The notes beneath the pieces were generated by a model. The model saw nothing but the letters and a program-made list of their open reading frames with translations, was not told the origin of the DNA and did no database searches. DNA of 64,000 nucleotides. It comes from Clarireedia homoeocarpa (lineage: Eukaryota; Ascomycota; Leotiomycetes; Helotiales; Rutstroemiaceae). Made by a program: the position numbers and the translations under genes. Position 1 is the stretch's first letter. Every line of letters begins with the position of its first letter. Positions 22,442 to 34,267 of the stretch are shown piece by piece. The stretch lies in NCBI GenBank assembly GCA_001465935.1, contig LNKV01000003.1:1836120-1900119 (forward strand), read 5' to 3'.

Positions 22442-23377
22442 TCATCTGTCGCGAATCTCGCCTCCTTGCGTCATTCTCCTCTTGAAAAACTCTCGCAAAC
22501 CTGTGTCCCTTGGCACAACTGGTACATGTTCTTCATCGTCCTGGCTATTCAATTCCTCCGACAGCTCAGCAGGCGGAAACCATCTCTCCTCGTCCCCACA
22601 GCAGACTACATGCCAACCAGCCGGCTCATCACTCTGCAAACCTTCCCTCAACTTCTCAAACCACCCCACTCTTCTACTCTTCCTCCTTGCTTCCCTTGCA
22701 CTAATACATCCATTTTCAGGACCATCTATCTTCTCCTCTGCTCTGAGTTTGTCTTCATATCGCTTCATCTCTTCTGTAATGCTGACACCCAAAGTAACCT
22801 CAACCATATGATCCGCAACGTAAGCCCAAGGCTGGCTCTTTGTGTTCAAATCGTCTGGATTGTATTGCTCGACCAATTTCACAACACTCCATTCGTTAAA
22901 CGAGGGACTTTTATTTTTCTCTGCTCTCTTCCGCTGTATATATGGATGCGTTCCACCGGATGTCGTCCTGCTGATAGGTGCTTCTGATTCCGAAGTACTG
23001 CCTTGTCTCTGTCCATTTGAAATCGAATTCCTAAATGTAAAGCTGCTGCCAAAGCTTGGTGATCTACCGTTTCGAATCGGTGAGATTAACGAACTTCTAG
23101 AGCTTTTGTTTCTCTTCGTAAGTGTTCGATGCGCAGGCTTTTCTGCAACGCTTGGGTTTGCTTCTTCTGTGGGACTCGGCTCCGAGAAGTAATCTATTGG
23201 GGGTGGATTACTTGGTGGTAGAAAATCGTATAAGGTGTAGAAAGAATTAAGAAGGGCATTCGATGTAGCAGGTGCCATTATCCATTCCGGTGCTGCGTCC
23301 TCGAGATCATTGATAACGATGTGGACCATGATATTTGATCTATGCCAACGGAAGCCATGGAGGAGGTATGTAGGCAT
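22442..23377 (-). CDS. flbE: FlbE-like developmental regulator
   Basis: Intronless, 311 residues. The start MPTYLLHGFRW followed by VHIVINDLEDAAPEWIMAPAT, and the later block VVKLVEQYNPDDL...SQPWAYVADHMVEVTLGVSI, fit the Aspergillus FlbE (fluffy) family, which promotes the switch from growth to conidiation and acts with FlbD at hyphal tips. It is longer than the roughly 200-residue Aspergillus protein: a Ser/Arg-rich low-complexity insert of about 80 residues splits the two conserved blocks. The C-terminal part (GWHVVCCGDEERWFPPAELSEEL) is also typical of filamentous-fungal homologues. Assignment is from remembered family signatures, so an alignment would settle it. Confidence 0.7.
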   Translation of the reverse strand: MPTYLLHGFRWHRSNIMVHIVINDLEDAAPEWIMAPATSNALLNSFYTLYDFLPPSNPPPIDYFSEPSPTEEANPSVAEKPAHRTLTKRNKSSRSSLISPIRNGRSPSFGSSFTFRNSISNGQRQGSTSESEAPISRTTSGGTHPYIQRKRAEKNKSPSFNEWSVVKLVEQYNPDDLNTKSQPWAYVADHMVEVTLGVSITEEMKRYEDKLRAEEKIDGPENGCISAREARRKSRRVGWFEKLREGLQSDEPAGWHVVCCGDEERWFPPAELSEELNSQDDEEHVPVVPRDTGLREFFKRRMTQGGEIRDR

Positions 23378-26300
23378 TTTCGGTGTTACTGGAGCCTTGG
23401 AGGGGAAACCACTACGCTTTACGAAACTAGAAAGTCGAAGATGGAAGAGCTTCTTCCGAAGCGCAGCTTACAAGACATCTGCCAAGTAATCGTGTTTGCT
23501 GCTCCAAGGGAAATTGCGATAGACAGCGGTGGCTGTGACGGTACGAGGCTTATGATCAGCCTTCTCGGTCCAACTTCGTTCCGAGCACGATGATGCTGGA
23601 ATTTGTCACCCAATAACATGACGATGAACATTCATAGGGCAATATCAAATTCTAATTTTCAAAATCCCAATATAGTATCTTGTACAAGCAAATACAATTA
23701 GCATCTTCGAGTGAAGAACCTCACCTTCGTTGCACATACACGGATGTTTCAACATGATAAGGAGGAGCAGACCCCAGGTTTTCTGCACAATTCATCTGCA
23801 ACCATATCTCGATGCCTAGGACCTTCCTAAGTAGGATCTCTTTAGGTTCAATTTATGAGCTCATTCATTACTACAAAGGTGTGAATACCAATATGGGTTC
23901 AGGTATCATCGACACAGCGGCTTCAAGAGCGATACACGTACAGAAATGATTACATTGGTTTCCCAAGATGACCTTACGGCAAGACACGCCAGTTTGGGAA
24001 GACCCGATCTGGTTTTGGCTAATTTCGCACAGCGCATACCGAATCGTATGAGGAATACAGCTGAGGAGTCATTTTCCAAAAGGAAATAGTGCAGAAGATG
24101 GGAAATACTTAGCATCAAACATGTTGGCAGTATTGTTCAACTTCGATGATTGTCTGAATACTGATAGCCGAAAGAACTTATGACAAGGCTTGAGAACGAG
24201 AAGGTTGTTATCTGAGACAAAGATCAATTTCATCGATATACTCATAAAGCACGTGCTCGTTCTCGAAAATCAAAAGGTCGCCCTGGTGACAGATTCCAAA
24301 ACCTGAATCATGGTCTTGATGACCTAAAAAATACCAAAGCCATGTTCGACAACCTCACGGAACTAAGATAGGACAGATGTTAATGGATACTACGCTGCTA
24401 AAGTGGAAGATATCTCCGCAACATGAAAGAAGCAAAAGATTTTAATGCAAATGGCGCTGTGACGAATGTAGCGATCGAAGCAGCTCATAATGGTTCTTTC
24501 TGGGTGAGCACTAGTAGGAACAGCGGTATGGTAGATGTAGAACACTGCTTCTGTACAAGGATGAGCTAACGTGGATTGAAATGTATTCTGAAAGACATAA
24601 CGTGTTCTTGGTGGAACAAGGGGAAGGTGAAGATGATTATGATGATTGCTATGATGGAAGATTCGATGATGGAAGATTCGATGATGGAACGATTAGGGTG
24701 AGCATAAGAGTGAAGAGAGCATGGTTGAAGGAGAATATGCTGAAGACAAAAACGAGGATGAAATTACTCTCACAATCTTTTCGTCGGAACGAAAAAAGGC
24801 TTGAAGATCTTTGTTTCTCAGGCAAAGGCGATGCAGTGGACTTTACCACTCTGCTTGAGAATGCCCCGGAGGATTTGGGTCATTATGCTGTTCTGTTAAT
24901 AGATGGTCGAATCTACTCTCCTTGGAAGATCTCATCAAAGTCTGTCTTCATCTCTAGTCTGGTGCTCCGCGGATTCTCTCCATCCTAACGGACTAGGTGA
25001 GTGAGTGTGCTAGTATATTACTCTTTTTCGACCAATGAGCCACTGATAGTTACTAAAATTTTTACCCCCTGTGTTGTATGGTATCAACGGGACAGGATTA
25101 CGGCGCTGCAACAATTTGTGGACTCCAGGCATCGGCCATCCGAACCGCGGCGGCGAAGGTTTCTTGCTTCCCAGAAATTTCGTGTTGTACTACTGTGCAA
25201 ACATTGGCCAGTGCAAAAACAGCACGAGATACCTGGGCCTTAGAATGCACGGGACGGTTTAAGCAAGTAGCTAGACAACCAAAGCTGTTTCTTTATTATG
25301 CTAGCATCGATCAATATGGTTCTAAGTGGTCTCACACTTAGGAAGTCGACACAAATCCTGTCCAGCAGCTTTCTTCCTTTTCGGAATCATGCACTGAATC
25401 GAGCAAAAGGAAGCAACTCCTCTCATTCTGACGTGTCACATATGTGAGCAAGTACTGACCTTTACCTGGTCCCCAAGGTTACGTTGCGACGATCCGCCAC
25501 GTGAAATTCGGACACATGTGGACCTTGTTCTATAGTATAATCTGGGCAACGATATCAATCCACCGAATTGAGAACCTGTTCCCTCTCTAGAGCTCTCACA
25601 CTTCGTACATATTCTTGGTCGTGTGTGAAGTTGCCCTGGATGCCAGAAGAGCACCGCAAGGGCTGAAAAGTTAGACTAATCTCGAGAAACAGGATTTTGC
25701 TAGTCGTGTATTCTTACCATTTGGCTTCGGCTGCATAGATCGTCGTTGTGTGGTTTTTGGCTGAGGTATCTATTGCAAGCCAGGTCGTGCTGGTGAAGTT
25801 ATGAGATATTCTTCCCTTACCTTGATCGGCTGAAACATAGCCTTAGCGAGCTCGCGACGGCCGTGTCTCAATGCTCAAAGCGGGACGATATGGAACTTTC
25901 ATGGGTGCGGGTGCTGGACTGGCATTGCCAAGGATAGGCAGAAGCTTCCCAAGAATTCGTTGCCCATGCTGGAAGCATCCGCGGCCCGCAAAACTTCACG
26001 GTGAAAGTTGATTCGAATACGAGATGCTCCCCGGTTGGCGTCATAACAATCACTCGGAAAATAAGTAGGATCGCCTCGTGCATTTCAACCGTTAGTTAAC
26101 CTTTCCCATACCCCGCATTATTTATATATATAGCAGTAAACCTTACCATGTTACATCGTCGCCGCCACAGAACAAGGGCCAGGGACCAGAGTGGCAACCT
26201 AGAGATACGTACCTGCGGCTTAAATGCCAAGTCGGTCTAAAATCACAATCTTACATTGCTTCAATTGAACCTCATGTCTGTTTACTTTATAATTTTTTGT

Positions 26301-26945
26301 TCATCATTCATACATCACCAGATCGTTGGTCCACACGCTCTTTACCACGGCTTGATTCAGCTGAGAGGTCGATCTACTTTGTGAGATGTGAGCAGCCGTG
26401 TTAGGCCTAACAAAAAAGGAAATATGTGCTAATAGCATCGCAGCCTTTCCACACACGAACAACAACTTAATGCGCCGAGACAACGTCGCCGTCATTAGCG
26501 GGCTCCTTCGTCGTTCAATAAGTGCGAATCCAAAGCGAGCTAATAATCTGAATTCTGTACCGCGAGTTACGAAATACCGGTGAGTACTGGCTTTGATCAT
26601 CGCCTGCGAAAGTGTCCTGCATGTCATCGAAATTGATTCCGCGACGACCATGCTAGTTTGCACCAGGGAAGGGGCTGACAATAGCACCACCCCGCAGTCT
26701 ACCAACCGCCAACAGAGTCCACATACGAATCATTGCAGAGTGTCGACGCTGTATGGTCTGAGCAACTCAAAATTTAGATCAGCGGATCTGCTCCACAGTC
26801 ATTACCTACACATCGAGTTAGGATTTTTCAGAAATAGGACACAGGACCAAGCCATTACGTTGATTTTCCCAGAAGATATCGCGAAGTTAGGCCTCAACAT
26901 ATCGGCCCTTCCGTCACCTGTCCCACCTTTCGGGGAAATACCTCG
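23378..26945. other. Gene-poor 3.6-kb stretch, no gene supported
   Basis: Starts with the promoter of the FlbE-like gene. Several frames of 60-135 residues occur (for example 24581-24988 plus, with a DDGRF repeat caused by a 12-bp repeat GATGGAAGATTC near 24655), but none has a recognisable domain or a joinable exon set. Decayed genes or transposon remnants are possible. Confidence 0.45.
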
Positions 26946-27035
26946 TCTTCGAAGATTTATATAAACCCCTCTTTGCCCTGAGAGTAGCTGTCTTCGAAGA
27001 TTTATATAAACCCCTCTTTGCCCTGAGAGTAGCTG
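26946..27035 (+). promoter_or_regulatory. Duplicated 45-bp TATA-containing promoter segment
   Basis: Two perfect head-to-tail copies of a 45-bp unit (starting TCTTCGAAGATTTATATAAA) precede the secreted gene at 27118. Each copy carries TATATAAA, giving two TATA-like boxes 45 bp apart, about 155 and 110 bp upstream of the ATG. A partial third copy (TCTTC) follows. Confidence 0.8.
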
Positions 27036-27117
27036 TCTTCAAGAGCAACATTCTCATCAGTACTAAAAGACCAACAAGATACACACGTTACTACAAGAAT
27101 CAACATCACTTTCCAAT

Positions 27118-27692
27118 ATGCAATTCAAACTTACACTTGTCTTTCTCCTCCTTCCCACTGCCTTTGCTCTACCAGAGCCTATCCCAGAGCCTATCCCAGA
27201 GCCTATCCCAGAGGCCATTCCAGACGTCAAGCCCGCATTCAAAGCAGCGGAAGACGTTGGTGTCTCCCCTCGTGACGAGGCAGGGAGTCTTATTGCACGT
27301 GCTTGTTCATACACCACCGGGTGTGTTTCTCAATCGGGCGCCAGTGCTGGAAAATACTGCGGCTTCTGCACCCAGGTTCGTGGCACTTACAACACTGGGG
27401 ATATCTATCAGTAAGTAGACTTTATTTTGCATATATAAAAATAAACGCCGAAGGCAAGGAGAGCAGATAAATGACTAACGTGCAATCGCAGGGTCAACGG
27501 TGGATCTGGATCTTCTAGCTGTTGCAGTTATGGTGCTAGCAGTGCCTGTGCTGCACACTGGCCTTCCGTTAGCCCAAAGTGAGTTTCATCTACTATCACT
27601 CATTATGTCCCGCCTCACGTTCGGATTCTATGTTAACACCATGCAACTCCAGTGTCTACGTGAACTGCGCCAACAATGGCAGAGGATATTGA
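27118..27692 (+). CDS. Small secreted cysteine-rich protein with EPIP repeats
   Basis: Three exons (27118-27410, 27492-27578, 27653-27692) encode 139 residues. A signal peptide covers the first 18-20 residues (MQFKLTLVFLLLPTAFA). A propeptide-like stretch follows with PEPI repeated three to four times, then an acidic linker ending in IARA, a possible processing point. The C-terminal 75 residues hold eight cysteines, including a CGFC pair and an adjacent CC. No catalytic motif or known family is visible. It is a candidate secreted effector or antimicrobial-type peptide; the function is inference. Its promoter contains the perfect 45-bp duplication with TATA boxes. Confidence 0.75.
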
Positions 27693-28179
27693 GTAACGTA
27701 TGCGGAAATGAGTGGTCAATTTGCTGTAAGGACTTGCACACTCGTTTGGCAGACTGGTACACTTCTTTATGGGAATTTGCGGACTTAGTTTTGCATGCAC
27801 ACTCTCATTCTGGATAGCAAAGTAACAAGAAAGTACTAGAAAACGAACAACTGAAATGAATATTTGTACTCGGATCATTTTTTAGCACAATATAATGACT
27901 TCTTGGAACTCTTAATTTGTCAGCAACCACAATATGCAATTCAATACAGTATTTGAACTCCATGACGTCCCCATACAGCGCAAAGTATCATAGCAAGAAG
28001 GCGAAAAATAGGGGGCGGGGTAGGCTGCATAAAGAACAAATCATTGATTGGTTGGCTGTTATGAAAAGTGGACCAATGCTTCGCATGTCAAAAAGTTGCC
28101 GAGACCGGCTTCAAAATATATTTTGCGACCCCGCCATCTGTTGATTTTCACTGCCATTGAACACTGACCGTCGACGAAG
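27693..28179. other. Intergenic, no gene seen
   Basis: 3' flank of the secreted gene and promoter of HIS5. No exon supported. Confidence 0.45.
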
Positions 28180-29545
28180 ATGGCACCAAAGCAATCTCCC
28201 TTCAACCTGCAGACCTGCGCTCGAGCAAACATTCTCGCATTGGAACCATATCGCTGCGCCCGAGAGTAAGTTATCTTGAATCATCCAAATCCCTAATCAC
28301 AATCGCAACGACGGACTGACTCACCACCTTCCTCTTCCTAGCGACTACAAAGACGACGGAACCAATATCCTTCTCGACGCCAACGAAAATGCCTACGGCC
28401 CCTCCCTTCCCTCTTCCACAACCAGCAACACCTCCCTCAACTTCCTCAGTCTAAACCGGTACCCTGATCCGCATCAACACCCGCTCAAATCCCTCCTCTG
28501 CCAACTGCGCAACACCCACCACCATACCCCCCGTACCCTCACCCCTTCTAACCTCTTCCTCGGCGTCGGCTCCGACGAAGCAATCGATGCCCTCCTCCGC
28601 TGTTTCTGCGTGCCCTCGCAAGAATCCATTCTCATTTGCCCCCCAACATACGGAATGTACAACGTATCCGCGTGCGTAAACGACGTGGCGCTCGTCAAAG
28701 TCCCGCTGCATCCCGCGCCAACCTTCGATCTCGACGTCGAAGCCATCCTCTCCACTCTCTCGTCCCCGCAGCCGAAGCCCATAAAACTCATCTACATCTG
28801 CTCGCCGGGCAACCCGACGGGTTCACTCATCCCCAAAGCGCAGATCCAACAGATCCTCGAACATCCGACGTGGAACGGGATCGTAGTGGTCGACGAAGCG
28901 TACATCGATTTCTCGCCCGAGGGGTCCTCGCTCGCGGAATGGGTGGCCGAGTGGCCGAACTTGGTGGTTTTGCAGACGCTGAGTAAAGCGTTTGGGTTGG
29001 CGGGCATCCGATTGGGTGCGGCGTTTGCGAGCCCGGAAGTGGCGGCTTTGTTAAATAATTTGAAGGCGCCGTATAATATTAGTAGTCCGACGGAGGCGCT
29101 GGCGTCGCAGGCGTTGAAGAAGGAAGGGCTGGAGGTGATGCAGGGGTATAGAGAGAAGATTGTGAGGCAAAGGAAGAGGATGTTAGAAGAATTGCCGAAA
29201 GTGCAAGGAATAGGGAGGTTTAGGGGTGGAGAGGATAGCAATTTCTTACTAGTAGAGGTGTGTGATAGGGAAGGGAAACCAAATAATGAGGTAGCAAGAA
29301 GGGTCTATGAGAGATTGGCTGAGGTAAGGGGTGTAGTTGTTAGGTTTAGAGGGAAAGAGCATGGATGTGGAGGGTGCATTAGAATCACAGTGGGAACAGA
29401 GGACGAGGTCACTAGGTTCCTGGCAGATATTGGAGGTGTTATTGAGGAAATATGGACAGAGTTAGAAAAGAACTCAGTTCAGAACGGCGAGGCGGAGGGG
29501 GAGGAGGAGAAGAGAGAGGTTGAAGCTAATGGCGTGGTAGCATAA
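28180..29545 (+). CDS. HIS5: Histidinol-phosphate aminotransferase
   Basis: Two exons: 28180-28265 and 28342-29545, with a 76-nt intron. About 429 residues, usual for the fungal enzyme. It is a fold-type I PLP aminotransferase: LLDANENAYGP near the N-terminus, FLGVGSDEAIDALLRCF, YICSPGNPTGS, VVVDEAYIDFS, and TLSKAFGLAGIRLG with the PLP-binding lysine. It converts imidazole-acetol phosphate and glutamate to histidinol phosphate in histidine synthesis in the cytosol. The C-terminal tail is an acidic Glu-rich extension. The first 900 bases are markedly C-rich at third positions compared with the rest of the gene and its neighbours, which produces a long open antisense frame. Confidence 0.95.
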
Positions 29546-30208
29546 AATGGCTCATATCTTTAGACTACATAGAATCTTTCCATAGAATCGTTCCATAAAA
29601 GATGTGTCGGGGTTCCGATTTTCTGAATTTTGTAGATATATACCACATGGCTGATTCTATTTTATCGACCACATCAGCTGGTGTTCAACTGATCTAGGGA
29701 TATGTTATTGCAATCCGAAGAACATGGGCTTTTGTATCTTCCATGTGGTGAGGTTCAAAGTTTGAAAACCCCTTCTTGAAATGGCAACTGAGACTCGTGG
29801 AATGAACAATATGTACTCACTTGACATCTTGGCGATACGGACTCAACGCCGTTCCTTGAAGAGAATTATCTCTCATGAATGGTAGCGTTATTGGCAAAAG
29901 CTTCATTGACTTGGATTCGTAGCGGATATCAAGAATTTATCAAGAATTGAATCTTTTTGGAAGTTAATAGTCGAAGAGACTTTGGAATTTCAAGTGAATC
30001 TTTACAGTAGACGCATGTGAACTTGAAGGAGGTGGCCTGTGCTGACGTATCAAGAGTGAATGAAGACGCAAACAAGTAACAAACACTGCCAACATAGAAT
30101 GTACTACAGGTAAACAAACTCATTTCAACAGTCAGCAGCCATCCCCTTTCCATATAAACCCGTTCATTCTACATCCTACATCCTACATCTATACCAATTC
30201 CTTCCTGA
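29546..30208. other. Intergenic, no gene seen
   Basis: 3' flank of HIS5 and promoter of the zinc-knuckle gene. A short repeat TACATCCTACATC occurs just before the ATG at 30209. No exon supported. Confidence 0.45.
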
Positions 30209-32656
30209 ATGAGTCATTTCGAAATGTCCACGAAAAAACACGATAGCAAGAAAGAAGTCGTGAAGGATAAGGAGAAATGGGAAGAAGAAGCAATTTTGGA
30301 AATCATTTATCGTGATCCGGAATCACTTACAGACAGCGATCTTGTATCAACATCTCTAAGCAACCTAGCCAAGAATTTGAGCCCTGTAACATCAGCAACG
30401 GCGACATTCAATGTTTACCTTCGCTGGTTGGAGGTGCATCGAGGCCATCCTTCGCAACTGACATTATACTGGCCTAATACCATAGTTCAATGGGTTTCTT
30501 CCTTGAAGGCGCGAAGGTTCACCAAAGAGGATATTGTATCGGCTGTCGAGAAGTGGCGAGAGACCAATGGACCGTTCAAGTCAGCTAAAGAATGGGACGA
30601 GCCAAGATATCCACCAACCAACAGTGAGATCGGAAAAGCCTTTGATGGACACCATATTGGACGCAAAGACCGAACTTCCGGCAGCCGCCGAAGCAGGCAA
30701 AGGGAAAGCTCACCGCAGAGTTCCAGTGCCAGATACAGAGACCGTTCGTACGACAAAAGCAGAGCCGGAGAACATCAAAAGCTCGGTACTGAGGTAACAC
30801 ATGTGCCAGCAAATTACATCTGCAATAGATGCGGCAAAAGCGGTACGTCGTGTTTCTCTTTTTGTCGAAATTGACTACCCAAAGTGAAAGACTAAATCTA
30901 TTCGTTGTCGGTTTTATTGATATACTAGAACCTTTCACTGACTCCAACAGCAGGCCATTTACTTCTAGATTGTCCCACAAACATGGTGGAATACCGATCG
31001 ATAATTGACTCAGTGCCAACATAGCTAACCCCTTCCAGGACCCCTCGTTTGACAGAGAGCCTCCATTGACTTACACTTGTTCATTGTGCAAGAAGTCGGG
31101 TAAACATTGGTTTTCACTATGCCCCAAGAATACGAATAGAGACTCCCTCACACAAAAGCGGCTAGCAGCAGGGATTGAGATATCAGGAGCGAAGCAAACA
31201 AAATCAAAGTATAGTGAACAACTGAGAGATAATGACATGCCAAGTATGATACGCAAAGAACAGCCTTTAGACGACCAGAAAAAGTCCCCATGTAAGTGAT
31301 CCACGTCTTCTTGTAGGGTACCCTTGAATATTAGATCATTCTAACATATACTTTAGATCTCAAGGGATATAAAGGTGTAAGGCTAGCGACATCGCGGAAA
31401 AGCAGTCAAAGTAGATCGCCAGAGTGCGCTTCGAGGAGAAAGGTTGTAGACGACGGGAGCAATGATGATGATTACTTTATGGACGGAACAGAAGACACAA
31501 GATTTATGCATTCTGACGAGAGAAACGATTCGAGCCTAACAGGAATACTCAAAGAAACAGATCCCTACACCGACGAATTTGCATTAAATGACGGCTCTAG
31601 ATCCTTGATACCAGGGTCTCCAACCATGATCCTTCCGGAGTTCAACTTGAGCTTCCGCGATACAAGAATGTCGTCTGGAACCACATCGAGCGCGGAAGAC
31701 ATCAGAACACCGGATGGTGACAAAGAAGAAGGTTTCAAGACACCAAGCATCCGCGAGGAAACGCCCGAGCAAGTTTACTGCGAGTTTGTAAGGAACTTGA
31801 TCGAAGGGAGAGCAGAAGTAGTCAATCGGAGGCGGAGGCGGCCTACAGCACTAGAGATTTGGGACGAAGATGACAATCGTCGCCTACAGGCCATAAATTT
31901 TTCATCGTAAGACAGGGAGCGTATAGCGGTGATCATGCCCTAATGATTTCTAGAACCACTCAAATATCTCCAGTGTCGCCCCCATTCCCGCTTTCGGTGT
32001 CATTCCTAGCGTCAGATCATATATCAGATGCCATCGTCGAACACCCAGTTGATGAAGTCCCGATTAATGGCACAATCGGTGACCTTGACGGGCAAGTACT
32101 GTGGCCATCAGAGCTGGAGCCAACCACAGACTCCATATTTCTAAATGGTGCAGACAGCCCAGCCAGCTCTCGCTACCACACTCCACCAGTCTGTTTTCCC
32201 GACAATGGAGATGATAACACGAGCCGAAAGCTCGACCTCTCCTTAAGATTCTTGGTAGAGGACCAACATACTCGGTCACCACAAACCTTTGTGGATGCTC
32301 CACTGGATTTAACGGCGGCAAACGACCATGCCCTTGGCAGTGATATGCCAACTAGAGGAACTTCTTCAATGGCTCCTAGGAAGGTCGCCCAAGAGACAGT
32401 TGCTTCGACCTCTACCAAAAAGGTATTGTCGATGGCGAAGGACAACATCCTACAAAATCCCGATAATTTAGACGGCCTCGACCGCCCGCGTTGGGTTCCT
32501 GGTGAGTTGGTGACCAATCCAGGGAACGGTTCTACCAAGCAACAGCAGCCATTGAAGAAACGCAAATATGGTGAAAGACACCTGACAAAAACTATCGCAA
32601 AAGATACTACTCAAGCGAAGCGTTCAAAGGTGGTCGATGAGAATCGCAAGCCTTAG
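30209..32656 (+). CDS. Double zinc-knuckle (CCHC) hypothetical protein
   Basis: Five exons: 30209-30842, 30954-30985, 31039-31291, 31357-31906, 31954-32656, for 723 residues. The second exon is only 32 nt and completes the first zinc knuckle. The N-terminal 120 residues form a helical, charged domain (WEEEAILEIIYRDPESL; VSSLKARRFTKEDIVSAVEKW). Two CCHC knuckles follow: Cys205/Cys208/His213/Cys218 and Cys236/Cys239/His245/Cys250. The remainder is polar and mostly disordered, with RRRRRP and a Lys-rich C-terminus that could be nuclear signals. CCHC knuckles usually bind single-stranded nucleic acid. It is not a retrotransposon gag: introns are intact and no polymerase is present. An RNA-processing role is possible. 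Confidence 0.7.
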
Positions 32657-33083
32657 CTCGGTACCATGAGCGAGATACATAATCCACAGACGAAAAGCTT
32701 TTTGGTGCAAAGGCGGCAGTTCTGCTAGTAAACAAACTGCGGATCCGGTCAATTTCAGTTGTTGTTCATTAAAGTATTTGCAATATATGAGCTCCCAACG
32801 ACAGGCAGAGAGCTTCATGACATACTAATTTTGTGTTCAAGGAGCTCAGACCATGGAATAAGTAGCATTATACATATACCACGTTCATAATGACCTTGAA
32901 TATTGTGACCATAACTTTGTCCTATGCCTTGTCGCATTCCCACAGTGTGAACTCCAAAAACTCCTGTCTTAGTGTTGGTATCAACTTCTTCCGGTGCTTC
33001 CATACTATTATTTGCGACCGTATTTCTCGTATCACAATTAACATCTATGCGCCATAGATTCCGTATCCTTCGTTTTATGTGCC
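32657..33083. other. Intergenic between convergent genes
   Basis: 3' flanks of the zinc-knuckle gene (plus) and AP-2 sigma (minus). No exon supported. Confidence 0.45.
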
Positions 33084-33942
33084 TTACTCCAACTTGTCTA
33101 GGTGCTCCAGCCGCGTCAATACCACCTGCTTGCTCGTCTCCTCGATCTCTCCCGCTAGGAATACTTCATCTAGAATCGCGTACACCTGTAAAGGATATAT
33201 GTTAGCCCGCATCTTTTTCATCGTATCTCTCATGACTCAATGCATCAACATCCCCCCCTCTTTCACAACACCCACCCCATCCCCTAACCCCCATCCTCTC
33301 CTCCCCTATCATCCCTAATCTGCCACCACTCCCTCAACCTCCACTCTCCACTCTCCACTCTCCCAACCTCAATTCCCCCCTCCCCCGATCTCAACCAAAA
33401 AAAGGAAACCCCCCCAAAACCAACCTTATAAAAATTAAACACCAAATCCAGCTCACACACGTTCCCAAAAAAGCTATCCAGCACCTCGACAAAGAAGTGG
33501 ATGGCCTCGAGATACGCCAGCTCGTTATCGTTGGCGTCGACGCACGCGCAGAAGAACAGCCCCGCGTACCGCCGGTACACGATCTTGTTGTTGCGGAACT
33601 CGACGAAGTTGGATTGGTATTTTTGGTCGCGCGGCGCCACCAGCCGATGCACCTATATGGCGTGTGAGACTGGGGGAGAGGGGGACACCCGGATTGGTCC
33701 AAAGGAGAAGGAAATATATATATATATAAAAAATTGCGTAACTTACCTCGCCCTTGAGCTTGATTTTCTCCTCGTCGTTGTAGGGAGCGTACCATTTCGC
33801 AAGACGGGTTTTGCCTCTGACAAACAAGAAGGTATGGTTAGCGGATGGATGCATGGGATGGAGGTTGGACGCAGGCATGCGATTGGGATGGGAGCAGGTA
33901 AACTGACTGTCTATTCTGTATTAGGATAAAGGAGAGAACCAT
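33084..33942 (-). CDS. APS2: AP-2 adaptor complex sigma subunit
   Basis: Four exons (33942-33908, 33816-33747, 33652-33425, 33185-33084) encode 144 residues. The start MVLSFILIQNRQGKTRLAKW and the blocks DQKYQSNFVEFRNNKIVYRRY, GLFFCACVDANDNELAYLEA and YAILDEVFLAGEIEETSKQ identify the sigma-2 small chain of the AP-2 clathrin adaptor. It acts at the plasma membrane in endocytosis with alpha, beta and mu chains and helps recognise dileucine cargo signals. The third intron (33186-33424) is long for this locus and very C-rich on the plus strand, with CTCCACTCTCC repeats. The protein appears intact. Confidence 0.95.
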
Positions 33943-34267
33943 TGTGAATATGCGCTGAAGGGAATTGGGAAAGCTGCGAGATCAGATCCGGGCTAAAGTA
34001 AGGAGATGTCGATGTCGATGTCGATGTCGAGGTCGAGGTTAAAATATTACGGTGGCCGAAAATAGTGTGCACTTTCGGGGATCTCATTTTGGTGAACAAT
34101 AATAACGCTAATGGTAATAATGATTTCGGGTCGCTAAGTTACTCACTCTAGAAACAAACAACCTATTTCTACATTTTGATAACCAGGTACAGCTGTTCAG
34201 CCCCTATACAAAACTTCTGATCATAGCAATGCTTCATGTGTGCGCTACAGCACAATAGCCATATAAT
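33943..34267. other. Promoter region with hexamer repeat
   Basis: Lies upstream of AP-2 sigma. A GATGTC/GTCGAG hexamer repeat occupies about 34004-34038. No exon supported. Confidence 0.5.

Noticed and set aside
25001..25341. Overlapping small frames suggestive of a secreted Cys-containing protein
   Set aside because: Two frames look equally plausible, there is no signal peptide and no splice logic.
30820..31280. Retrotransposon gag based on zinc knuckles
   Set aside because: Surrounded by intact introns and a long unique protein, with no polymerase, LTR or stop mutations.
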